This document shows positions 1 through 5,747 of a stretch of 10,428 bases of DNA, piece by piece. The notes beneath the pieces are model-generated. The model ran no database searches, was not told the DNA's origin, and worked only from the letters and a program-made list of their open reading frames with translations. A program made the translations under genes and the position numbers. The DNA is taken from NCBI GenBank assembly GCA_945907105.1, contig CAMDSB010000040.1, forward strand, positions 1-10,428. Direction: 5' to 3'. Source of the DNA: Rickettsia typhi (GTDB lineage: Bacteria; Pseudomonadota; Alphaproteobacteria; Rickettsiales; Rickettsiaceae). Each line of letters begins with the position of its first letter. Positions within the stretch are counted from its first letter, which is position 1.

Positions 1-136
1 AACCGTCCCTAGAGTCGGTCTTTTGACCAACCACTTGACAATCCTCAAGCTGTAAAAATGTAAGTGTAATTCTTTCACCTTGCTCGGTGAACATTGAGCT
101 CATGCCCAATTTTTTTGCGACCAAACCTGTTCTCAT
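1..136 (-). CDS. rplC: 50S ribosomal protein L3, N-terminal part (cut by window edge)
   Basis: Reading the minus strand from the ATG at 136 gives a protein beginning MRTGLVAKKLGMSSMFTEQG, the standard bacterial L3 N-terminus, followed by a CQVVGQKT stretch that also fits L3. About 45 residues are present of roughly 210-230 expected; the 3' part lies off the left edge. L3 is a primary 23S rRNA binding protein needed early in assembly of the 50S subunit and lies close to the peptidyl transferase centre. Only two bases separate its start from the rpsJ stop codon, so it is the second ribosomal-protein gene of an S10-type operon and is probably translated by coupling to rpsJ. Its ribosome binding site would have to lie inside the end of rpsJ. 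Identification is secure; only completeness is unknown. Confidence 0.96.
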   Translation of the reverse strand, partial: MRTGLVAKKLGMSSMFTEQGERITLTFLQLEDCQVVGQKTDSRDG

Positions 137-138
137 CT

Positions 139-456
139 TTAAGCACCCACCAATTTAATTTCAACATCAACACCAGCTGGTAAGTCGACCTTTCTCAAAG
201 CCTCGACAGTTTGCGGAGTAGGGTAATTAATAATCACTAACCTTTTTTGAGTCCTAATCTCAAACTGCTCTCTAGATTTCTTATCAATGTGAGGTCCTCT
301 TATAACTGTAAATCTTTCAATATGCCGAGGAAGAGGAATTGGACCACTAACATCCGCGCCAGTACGCTTAACCGCACTAACAATCTCGCTCGTCGCATGT
401 TCAAGTGAACGATGATCAAAAGACTTTAGTTTGATTTTTATTCTCTGATTATTCAT
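139..456 (-). CDS. rpsJ: 30S ribosomal protein S10
   Basis: The 105-residue protein starts [20 protein letters not shown] and contains the strongly conserved [20 protein letters not shown] region (about residues 38-57) followed by the [12 protein letters not shown] segment. This is S10 along its whole length; the usual size is about 102-105 residues. S10 is part of the 30S head and also works as NusE in transcription antitermination with NusB. Known family biology places the extended loop that contacts 16S rRNA in the 38-65 region. The ATG at 456 has an AAAGGA Shine-Dalgarno sequence (complement of 461-466) about four bases upstream. It lies between tuf and rplC on the same strand, the classical order at the head of the S10 operon. 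Confidence 0.98.
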   Translation of the reverse strand: MNNQRIKIKLKSFDHRSLEHATSEIVSAVKRTGADVSGPIPLPRHIERFTVIRGPHIDKKSREQFEIRTQKRLVIINYPTPQTVEALRKVDLPAGVDVEIKLVGA

Positions 457-521
457 ATTATCCTTTATTTAAAACAGCCCAAGTATAAGCCTCAAAACGA
501 GACACCAACTCCAAATATTTA

Positions 522-541
522 GCGCCCAAAAGCTAGGGCGC
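522..541 (-). terminator. GC-rich hairpin between tuf and rpsJ (possible attenuator or processing stem)
   Basis: In this AT-rich DNA, the arms 522-527 (GCGCCC) and 536-541 (GGGCGC) form a perfect six-base-pair stem with an eight-base loop. In the direction of transcription the stem begins about eight bases after the tuf stop codon. The bases that follow it are A/T-rich (TAAATATTT) but not a clean run of T, so full intrinsic termination is unlikely. A partial terminator or an RNA processing/stabilising stem that lets tuf be expressed more strongly than the ribosomal genes downstream is an inference. The rest of the 93-base spacer shows only the rpsJ ribosome binding site. Confidence 0.45.
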
Positions 542-549
542 CTATATAT

Positions 550-1728
550 TTACTTTAGAATTTTTGATACAACACCAGCACCAACAGTTCTACCACCTTC
601 ACGAATCGCAAAACGCAAACCTTCATCCATAGCAACCGGCGAAATCATTTTAACAGTAATTCTCGTGTTATCGCCTGGCATCACCATTTCCTTACCTGCT
701 GGCAATTCGATTTCACCAGTAACGTCAGTAGTTCTAAAATAGAACTGTGGACGATAATTCTTAAAGAATGGAGTGTGACGACCACCCTCTTCCTTATTAA
801 GAACATAGATTTCAGCTTCAAACTCAGTGTGCGGAGTAATTGAACCAGGCTTAGCTAAAACCTGACCTCTGTACACGTCTTCTCTTTTTGTACCACGAAG
901 AAGCACCCCAACATTATCTCCAGCTTGACCAGAATCAAGAAGTTTTCTAAACATCTCTACACCAGTACAAATAGTTTTTTCAGTAGCTTTAATACCAACT
1001 ATTTCAAGCTCTTCCCCAACTTTAACTACACCCTGCTCAATTCTACCAGTAACAACTGTGCCACGACCTGAAATAGAGAATACATCTTCTATCGGCATCA
1101 AAAACGGCTTATCCAGTTCACGCACTGGCTGAGGGATATAAGAATCAACAGCGTTCATAAGCTCTTCAATACATTTTTCATCGGTACCATTAAGAACATT
1201 AAGTGCAGAACCTCTGATAACTGGAATGTCATCACCTGGATATTCATAAAGAGAAAGAAGTTCTCTTACTTCCATTTCTACCAATTCCAAAAGCTCTTCA
1301 TCGTCTACTTGATCAACTTTGTTTAAGAATACAACAAGCGAAGGTACACCAACCTGACGAGCTAAAAGAATGTGCTCTCTAGTTTGCGGCATTGGACCAT
1401 CAGCAGCTGATACAACGAGTATTGCTCCATCCATTTGAGCAGCACCAGTGATCATGTTTTTTACATAATCAGCGTGTCCGGGACAATCTACGTGAGCATA
1501 GTGTCTATTATCTGTTTCATATTCAACGTGCGCCGTTGAGATCGTAATACCCCTAGCTTTTTCTTCCGGAGCACCATCTATTTCATCATATTTTGATTCT
1601 TTTGCCTGACCTTTTTTCGCCAGAACTTTAGTGATCGCCGCTGTAAGAGAAGTTTTACCATGATCAACGTGACCAATAGTTCCTATGTTACAGTGCGGTT
1701 TATTCCGCTCAAACTTTGCTTTTGCCAT
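550..1728 (-). CDS. tuf: translation elongation factor Tu
   Basis: The 392-residue protein (family usually 393-396) is EF-Tu. It is the GTPase that carries aminoacyl-tRNA to the ribosomal A site in the cytoplasm. All G motifs are intact: GHVDHGKT at 19-26 (G1), RGITI at 59-63 with the switch I threonine at 62 (G2), DCPGH at 81-85 with the catalytic histidine at 85 (G3), NKVD at 136-139 (G4) and SAL at 174-176 (G5). Domains 2 and 3 follow from about residue 205, including [13 protein letters not shown] and the C-terminal [13 protein letters not shown]. The ATG at 1728 has a strong AGGAGA ribosome binding site (complement of 1735-1740). It is preceded by tRNA-Tyr and tRNA-Gly and followed by rpsJ and rplC, with no fusA in between, which is the chimeric arrangement known from Rickettsia. 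No sign of truncation or frameshift. Confidence 0.99.
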   Translation of the reverse strand: MAKAKFERNKPHCNIGTIGHVDHGKTSLTAAITKVLAKKGQAKESKYDEIDGAPEEKARGITISTAHVEYETDNRHYAHVDCPGHADYVKNMITGAAQMDGAILVVSAADGPMPQTREHILLARQVGVPSLVVFLNKVDQVDDEELLELVEMEVRELLSLYEYPGDDIPVIRGSALNVLNGTDEKCIEELMNAVDSYIPQPVRELDKPFLMPIEDVFSISGRGTVVTGRIEQGVVKVGEELEIVGIKATEKTICTGVEMFRKLLDSGQAGDNVGVLLRGTKREDVYRGQVLAKPGSITPHTEFEAEIYVLNKEEGGRHTPFFKNYRPQFYFRTTDVTGEIELPAGKEMVMPGDNTRITVKMISPVAMDEGLRFAIREGGRTVGAGVVSKILK

Positions 1729-1734
1729 AAAGTT

Positions 1735-1740
1735 TCTCCT
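1735..1740 (-). promoter_or_regulatory. strong ribosome binding site of tuf
   Basis: The complement of 1735-1740 reads AGGAGA, six bases before the tuf ATG. It is the clearest Shine-Dalgarno sequence upstream of a start codon on the minus strand of this window and fits very high EF-Tu synthesis. The 90 bases between it and tRNA-Gly are AT-rich, with no convincing -35/-10 pair, so tuf is probably read from the tRNA promoter. Confidence 0.75.
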
Positions 1741-1830
1741 AAAAATATATAATAAAGTTCAACAACTAAAAATTACTTTAACTCACCTTTTAACATCATC
1801 AACTTAAACTCCGAAGCTATCTTGCAGCTA

Positions 1831-1904
1831 TGGAGCGGGTGATGGGAATCGAACCCACGCAGCCAGCTTGGAAGGCTGGGACTCTACCATTGAGCTACAC
1901 CCGC
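1831..1904 (-). tRNA. tRNA-Gly (anticodon TCC)
   Basis: On the minus strand a full 74-base cloverleaf can be drawn. The acceptor GCGGGTG pairs perfectly with CACCCGC. The D arm is GCTC-AATGGTA-GAGT and the anticodon arm is CCAGC-CTTCCAA-GCTGG. The T arm is GTGGG-TTCGATT-CCCAT, then discriminator T and an encoded CCA end. The anticodon is TCC, reading GGA and GGG codons (and possibly others by wobble). It lies 28 bases downstream of tRNA-Tyr and upstream of tuf, so all three are likely processed from one transcript. Confidence 0.96.
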
Positions 1905-1932
1905 AATACTCACCTAGACCACAAGTAACAAG

Positions 1933-2018
1933 TGGTGGAGGGAGAAGGATTTGAACCTTCGAACGCATACGCGGGCAGATTTACAGTCTGCTGCCATTGA
2001 CCACTCGGCCACCCCTCC
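1933..2018 (-). tRNA. tRNA-Tyr (anticodon GTA)
   Basis: An 86-base class II tRNA on the minus strand. The acceptor GGAGGGG pairs with TCCCTCC (one G-T pair at the inner end). The anticodon arm is GCAGA-CTGTAAA-TCTGC. A long variable arm of about 14 bases is present, as in bacterial tRNA-Tyr. The T arm is GAAGG-TTCAAAT-CCTTC, then discriminator A and an encoded CCA. Anticodon GTA decodes UAU and UAC. It is the first gene of the tRNA-Tyr/tRNA-Gly/tuf transcript; the candidate promoter is directly upstream. Confidence 0.96.
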
Positions 2019-2034
2019 TGATAAAACCTACAGC

Positions 2035-2063
2035 AAAATAAACCACTCGAGCATTAAACGCAA
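2035..2063 (-). promoter_or_regulatory. candidate sigma-70 promoter of the tRNA-Tyr/tRNA-Gly/tuf/S10 transcript
   Basis: On the minus strand the -35 TTGCGT (complement of 2058-2063) and the -10 TATTTT (complement of 2035-2040) are exactly 17 bases apart. Transcription would start near 2028, about ten bases before the mature 5' end of tRNA-Tyr at 2018, which suits a tRNA operon. The -35 box matches four of six consensus positions (TTGACA) and the -10 box also matches four of six (TATAAT). An inverted repeat (2063-2081) touches the upstream edge of the -35 box. Confidence 0.5.
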
Positions 2064-2081
2064 GCACTAATTCTAAGTGCT
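2063..2081. repeat. inverted repeat AGCACT/AGTGCT next to the tRNA-tuf promoter
   Basis: Perfect six-base arms at 2063-2068 and 2076-2081 are separated by seven A/T-rich bases. No T run follows on either strand, so it does not look like a terminator. Its position against the -35 box suggests an operator-like site, but that is inference; a chance palindrome of this size in AT-rich DNA is possible. Confidence 0.35.
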
Positions 2082-2111
2082 GATTTAAAAAGCGTCGATC
2101 TCAAGCTTTTT

Positions 2112-2132
2112 TATACCCTTCAGGGCGGTATA
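2112..2132. repeat. inverted repeat TATACC/GGTATA in the divergent spacer
   Basis: Perfect six-base arms at 2112-2117 and 2127-2132 surround a nine-base centre. An alternative inner pairing, CCCT/AGGG, is also possible around 2116-2125. It lies between the two divergent transcription units and just upstream of the likely rlmB -10 box. A transcription-factor site is conceivable. A terminator is unlikely because no T run follows. Confidence 0.35.
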
Positions 2133-2157
2133 TCGAAAATGTTTAGTTGTAAGTTTC

Positions 2158-2163
2158 TATAAT
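2158..2163 (+). promoter_or_regulatory. candidate -10 box for rlmB
   Basis: The sequence TATAAT is a perfect -10 consensus. No good -35 box is present at 16-18 bases upstream. Transcription would start near 2170. That leaves almost no leader before the ATG at 2176 but about 40 bases before the ATG at 2212, which supports the downstream start for rlmB. Confidence 0.4.
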
Positions 2164-2175
2164 AAATAGTAGTTT

Positions 2176-2946
2176 ATGTCAAGAACATTTTTGAGTAAAA
2201 ACTTAGGTATTATGCGTATTAAGAAGAAAACGAACGTTTTAAATAGATCCCAATACTATATGTATGGTATTCATGCTGTTTTAGCGGCTATAAAAAATAG
2301 TAATCGCCCAGTAGAGAAAATATTTTGTCTACAGAAATTTGCAGATGAATATAAAAATAAGCTAAAAAATCACAATATAGAAATAGTACAAAACGACTTT
2401 ATTATAAAAAAGATTGGTAAAGATCAACCACACCAAGGAGTAATCGCGCTTGTTACTACTATTTTTAAGAACAATATAGATGAATTAAAGTTCTATCCAA
2501 CTAAAGACAGGGTCGTTATATTAGATCAAATATCTGACCCTCAAAACATTGGAGCAATTATCAGAAGCGCAGCAGCTTTTAATATAGACAAAGTAATATT
2601 GCCCAAAGATAATGCCCCAGATGAGAATGCTTCTATTGCAAAAGCCGCTTCGGGCTGCCTAGAGTTGGTTCAAATAGCAAAAGTAACAAACATAAAACAT
2701 ACAATAGAGGCTCTAAAAAACAAAGGCTTCTGGATTGTGGGACTCGACTCTGATGGCCAAAATAGCTTAAAAGAAATAGTAGACATTGATAAAGTAGCTG
2801 TAATTATAGGCTCAGAGGGAAAGGGGATGCGCAAACTTACCTCTGACTCATGTGATTTCCTTACGAAAATACCAATCTCAGATAAAGTAGAGAGCCTAAA
2901 TGCCTCTAATGCAGCCAGTATAATTTTTCACTTGTTATATCTTTAG
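2176..2946 (+). CDS. rlmB: RlmB/TrmH-family 23S rRNA 2'-O-ribose methyltransferase
   Basis: SPOUT-class methyltransferase that by family should use S-adenosylmethionine to 2'-O-methylate a guanosine of 23S rRNA (Gm2251 in E. coli). Residue numbers count from 2176. An N-terminal substrate-binding domain with the typical YGIHAV entry is at 30-35, HQGVIA at 86-91. The SpoU catalytic domain carries motif 1 DPQNIGAIIRSA at 121-132 (N124 and R130 being the conserved residues), motif 2 IGSEGKGMR at 211-219 and motif 3 SLNASNAASI at 240-249, which form the trefoil knot. Length (244-256) is normal. The ATG at 2176 has no ribosome binding site. The ATG at 2212 has TTAGG about five bases upstream and is nearer the family start, so I favour 2212. 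It is divergent from the tuf operon. Exact target rRNA base is inferred from the family; a tRNA target is less likely. Confidence 0.93.
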   Translation: MSRTFLSKNLGIMRIKKKTNVLNRSQYYMYGIHAVLAAIKNSNRPVEKIFCLQKFADEYKNKLKNHNIEIVQNDFIIKKIGKDQPHQGVIALVTTIFKNNIDELKFYPTKDRVVILDQISDPQNIGAIIRSAAAFNIDKVILPKDNAPDENASIAKAASGCLELVQIAKVTNIKHTIEALKNKGFWIVGLDSDGQNSLKEIVDIDKVAVIIGSEGKGMRKLTSDSCDFLTKIPISDKVESLNASNAASIIFHLLYL

Positions 2947-2948
2947 CA

Positions 2949-2996
2949 AGAGATGAGTTAAATCTATGGCAGTATAAATACTATTTATTCATCTCT
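2949..2996 (+). repeat. nested inverted repeat after rlmB
   Basis: Perfect eight-base arms AGAGATGA (2949-2956) and TCATCTCT (2989-2996) extend to ten pairs with one bulged A (GCAAGAGATGA against TCATCTCTGC). Inside the loop a second perfect hairpin, AGTAT/ATACT (2971-2975 and 2978-2982), can form. It starts two bases after the rlmB stop codon. A 3'-end structure that stabilises or ends the rlmB mRNA is plausible. There is no T run immediately after it, so a standard intrinsic terminator is not shown. The rest of the 199-base spacer up to virB8 is AT-rich; TACATAAT near 3086-3093 could be a -10 box but has no matching -35. Confidence 0.4.
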
Positions 2997-3145
2997 GCGC
3001 GCTCTAAAAGCAACTCGAGATAAAAAAAGTATTGCGAATTCATTCCTATACGATCTTTTTATTTATTTTACGGCTATAGCTGCTACATAATAGTGATGTA
3101 CAAAATTTAGTAACGTAATATATATTTGGGTGTATTTGGTTAGCT

Positions 3146-3886
3146 ATGATCAAAATTACTGATCTACTTAATAAGTTCAAAAAAACTGAGCCGAACACAG
3201 CAACCGTTTCTACCAACGGAGAAGCTGGCGGAGAAACTGGGCATCAAGAGATAAAGCAACTAAAAAACTGGTATGAGGAACGTCATGATAACATAACAGT
3301 GCAGCGAAATTTGTTGTTTTTATTGCTGTTAGTTTTACTTTGTTTGTCAATAGTGTCGATTGGCGTAGTAGCTTACGTGATAAATACAAAAAGATTTGAT
3401 CCCTTCGTTATACAAATTGACGACACAACGGGAATAGCAAAGGTTGTAAATCCACTTACATCTACTGTACTAAGTGGAAACGAAGCCCTTGCTCAGTATT
3501 TTATCAAAAAATATATCATAGCAAGAGAAACCTATAATCCTGTTGATTTTAGCACAGAAGCAAAAAGAGTGGTTAGATTACTTTCGGCAAACTCAATTTA
3601 CTGGGACTATAGAGGCTATTTAAAAAATGAGGCAGTTGACCCCACCATTAAATATGGTCAGAAAAACACAACATATTTGGTAGTTAAGTCATGGTCAAAA
3701 TTAGCTGACCAAAAGTATATTATGCGATTCTCAATAAATGAAACTGCTGGAGCGATGAAGGTTTTTAACAAAATAGCAGTGGTTGAATTTCAGTATTTGC
3801 CTATGGAATTGACAGAAAATGACAAAGATGTCAATCCAGTAGGTTTTCAAGTAACCGGATATAGGATGGACGATGATAGTAGTTAG
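3146..3886 (+). CDS. virB8: type IV secretion system protein VirB8
   Basis: A 246-residue bitopic inner-membrane protein of the VirB/rvh T4SS. A hydrophilic cytoplasmic N-terminus (1-55) carries an E/K-rich stretch ending KNWYEERHDN. One membrane helix follows at about 56-79. The periplasmic NTF2-like domain (about 80-246) has the typical RFDPFVIQIDDTTG opening. It ends with the NPVGFQVTGYR signature at 230-240, the conserved NPxGF motif of VirB8. VirB8 nucleates assembly by contacting VirB6, VirB9 and VirB10 (known for the family). Size fits the usual 230-250. First gene of the five-gene T4SS block; a clear ribosome binding site is not seen, only a GG-containing stretch upstream. Its 3' end overlaps virB9 by 14 bases. 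Rickettsiales often have two VirB8 copies; this one keeps the core signature, so it is likely a functional copy (inference). In Rickettsiales the name would be rvhB8. Confidence 0.93.
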   Translation: MIKITDLLNKFKKTEPNTATVSTNGEAGGETGHQEIKQLKNWYEERHDNITVQRNLLFLLLLVLLCLSIVSIGVVAYVINTKRFDPFVIQIDDTTGIAKVVNPLTSTVLSGNEALAQYFIKKYIIARETYNPVDFSTEAKRVVRLLSANSIYWDYRGYLKNEAVDPTIKYGQKNTTYLVVKSWSKLADQKYIMRFSINETAGAMKVFNKIAVVEFQYLPMELTENDKDVNPVGFQVTGYRMDDDSS

Positions 3887-4286
3887 AATATTTTTAGCCA
3901 TGTTGTTAATTTTCACTTGCTCAAATAGGATTGCGTTAGGAGATGACAGTTCTTTAACAACTGACAGCAGAATAAAAACATATTTTTATAGTCCTAATGA
4001 AGTTTATCTTCTTGTTCTTCATTATGGATTTCAATCGCATATTGAGTTCGGTAAAGGCGAGACTATTGAAACCATTACTTTAGGCGACTCTTACGCATGG
4101 AAGATAACGCCTTTAGGGAATAGATTATTTATAAAACCTATGGAACGTGACATTAGAACCAATATGACGATCATTACTGACAAGAGAACATATCAATTCG
4201 ACATTGTTTCCAAAGAACTTGAAGATGGTGAAGAAAAAGATTTAGTGTATGTCATTAGGTTTCAGTACCCCAAAAAATCTAGGTAA
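3873..4286 (+). CDS. virB9: type IV secretion system VirB9, short form with N-terminal domain only
   Basis: A 137-residue protein with a Sec signal peptide (about 1-23, hydrophobic core 6-15, likely cut after ALG) and then a VirB9 N-terminal beta domain. Recognisable segments are DSRIKTYFYSPNEV (31-44), GDSYAW (71-76) and GNRLFIKPMERDIRTNMTI (82-100) with TDKRTYQFDI (102-111). Full VirB9 proteins are about 250-290 residues and have a C-terminal domain that binds VirB7 and the VirB10 cap in the outer-membrane ring. Here that domain is absent: the gene ends cleanly and virB10 starts three bases later, so no remnant lies beyond the stop. I recall a similarly shortened second VirB9 in Rickettsia (RvhB9-II), which would make this a stable paralogue rather than decay. 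The ATG at 3873 lies inside virB8 and has an AGGATGGA ribosome binding site (3863-3870). Cys16 does not sit in a lipobox. Confidence 0.9.
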   Translation: MIVVRIFLAMLLIFTCSNRIALGDDSSLTTDSRIKTYFYSPNEVYLLVLHYGFQSHIEFGKGETIETITLGDSYAWKITPLGNRLFIKPMERDIRTNMTIITDKRTYQFDIVSKELEDGEEKDLVYVIRFQYPKKSR

Positions 4287-4289
4287 TTT

Positions 4290-5747
4290 ATGTCAAAAGA
4301 CAACGTGCCGGGACAAATTGATGATAGCAATAAAGGATCACCCGAAGTTGATCAAGAGCTATCGCAAGTTGCTACTAATCCAAAACAAAGTATATTAATA
4401 CTGGTTGGCGTTATTGCCGTGTTTGCTTATCTGTTTTTTAACTTATTTATTAACTCATCAGATGTAGATAAAAATAAAGATAATACTCCAACTCCAACTG
4501 AGGTAGCTAAACCAATTCAAGTAGCAGCTGATAGTGATATCCCATCAATTCCGACATTACCAGCTCCTCCCCGTTTAGAGGATCCTACGCCTCCGCCTCC
4601 GCCTCCATCGGATGTTGAGGCTTTGCCTTTAGCGGGAGAAGCATTACCTTCTTTACCATCTGCTAGCTCGGAAGTATTGCCAACACCCGATGTACCATCA
4701 TCCCCTACTCTTCCATTTGGCAAAGTACGTGATGATGACTCACAAAAAAAGCTAGAAGCAAAACGAAAATCTGCCATAGTACTAGTGGCCGGCACCCCCC
4801 AAACTAAGTCTGCTGAACAACTTCAGCAGGAAACTGATTTTGTTCATCGCGGAGATATGAATCTGGTTTTAGGGCGTGGCAAAATCATTGATGCAATTGT
4901 TGAAACAGCACTTAACACGGATCTTGGTGGAGAAATACGCGCAATAATTACTAAAGATATATATTCAGAATGGGGTAAAAATATTTTGCTGCCAAAAGGC
5001 TCTAGAGTTTTTGGTAGTTACGCGACAGGAATTGATGGTTCATATGGACGAATTTCCATTGAGTGGACAAGAATAGACCTTACAACTGGTTATACTTTGA
5101 ACTTAAGCGGCGCAGGAATAGATCATCTTGGAAGAAAAGGCAACCAAGGCCGGGTAGATAATAAATTCAGAGAGAGGTTTTCTAATGCGGTTTTAAGATC
5201 TGCATTCAACGTTGTTTTAGCAAAGACTATTGATTCGCTGGTTAAGCCACAAATAAACTCTCAAGCTGCTGCCAACCGTAATCTTACAGCTTCTAATGTG
5301 AAAAACATAGCGAATGGGATTTTTACACAACCTACTACAGCAATCCTAACTGATGGTCAAAAAAGAGTTCAGATTTGTGCGGCTGTACTTACTGCGATAG
5401 AAGATAAAACTTCAGCCACATTTACACAAGTTAATACAGCTTGTAACACGTTGGCCGCTGATGCAACAGCTACTGATACAGCAAAACTTACTTCTCTTAT
5501 GAGCACTATTAATGCTTCTTCTGACGGTCTGATACAAAATACAACTGCTAATGTTGAACAAAGCAAAGCCCAAGAGTCTTCCAAGCAAGCCTTTACGGAT
5601 ATCTCAGATACAGTGAAAGAACTTCTTGAAGAGCAGGAGTTTAAGCCTACTATAACCATAGACCAAGGAACGGTTGTACAGATCTATGTAAATAAAGATT
5701 ATAAATTTCCAAAAGCTGCTATTAGCAAATCGAGGTCAACAAAATGA
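4290..5747 (+). CDS. virB10: type IV secretion system scaffold protein VirB10
   Basis: A 485-residue VirB10/TrbI protein that spans the envelope from inner to outer membrane and senses ATP use by the ATPases. It has a short cytoplasmic tail (1-33), a membrane helix (about 34-54) and a proline-rich periplasmic linker (about 85-143, with six consecutive prolines at 101-106). The beta-barrel domain begins near 190 and carries the conserved GRKGNQGRVDNKFRERF at 281-297. The last strand segment PTITIDQGTVVQIYVNKDYKF (453-473) is the C-terminal signature. Between about 311 and 450 is an Ala/Thr/Ser/Asn-rich, probably helical insert of about 140 residues where plasmid and Agrobacterium homologues have the shorter antenna helices. 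It contains cysteines at 363 and 385. The whole protein is about 100 residues longer than the 370-400 typical outside Rickettsiales. It starts three bases after virB9 and overlaps virB11 by four bases. Confidence 0.95.
   Translation: MSKDNVPGQIDDSNKGSPEVDQELSQVATNPKQSILILVGVIAVFAYLFFNLFINSSDVDKNKDNTPTPTEVAKPIQVAADSDIPSIPTLPAPPRLEDPTPPPPPPSDVEALPLAGEALPSLPSASSEVLPTPDVPSSPTLPFGKVRDDDSQKKLEAKRKSAIVLVAGTPQTKSAEQLQQETDFVHRGDMNLVLGRGKIIDAIVETALNTDLGGEIRAIITKDIYSEWGKNILLPKGSRVFGSYATGIDGSYGRISIEWTRIDLTTGYTLNLSGAGIDHLGRKGNQGRVDNKFRERFSNAVLRSAFNVVLAKTIDSLVKPQINSQAAANRNLTASNVKNIANGIFTQPTTAILTDGQKRVQICAAVLTAIEDKTSATFTQVNTACNTLAADATATDTAKLTSLMSTINASSDGLIQNTTANVEQSKAQESSKQAFTDISDTVKELLEEQEFKPTITIDQGTVVQIYVNKDYKFPKAAISKSRSTK

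Noticed and set aside
3731..3916. Minus-strand open frame of 61 codons
   Set aside because: It lies antisense to the end of virB8 and start of virB9, which are well supported, and has no recognisable domain.
3918..3920. Cys16 of VirB9 as a lipoprotein attachment site
   Set aside because: The residues before it (IFT) do not fit a lipobox, and a normal signal peptide cleavage site follows at about residue 23.
4587..4609. Short CCT/CCG codon repeat as a functional microsatellite
   Set aside because: It only encodes the six-proline run of the VirB10 linker and is too short to suggest phase variation.
4517..4795. Minus-strand open frame of 92 codons, Gly/Ser-rich
   Set aside because: It is the antisense shadow of the proline-rich linker of VirB10; proline codons read as glycine codons on the other strand.
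5369..5659. Minus-strand open frame of 96 codons
   Set aside because: Antisense to the VirB10 insert; its composition simply mirrors the Ala/Thr-rich codons.
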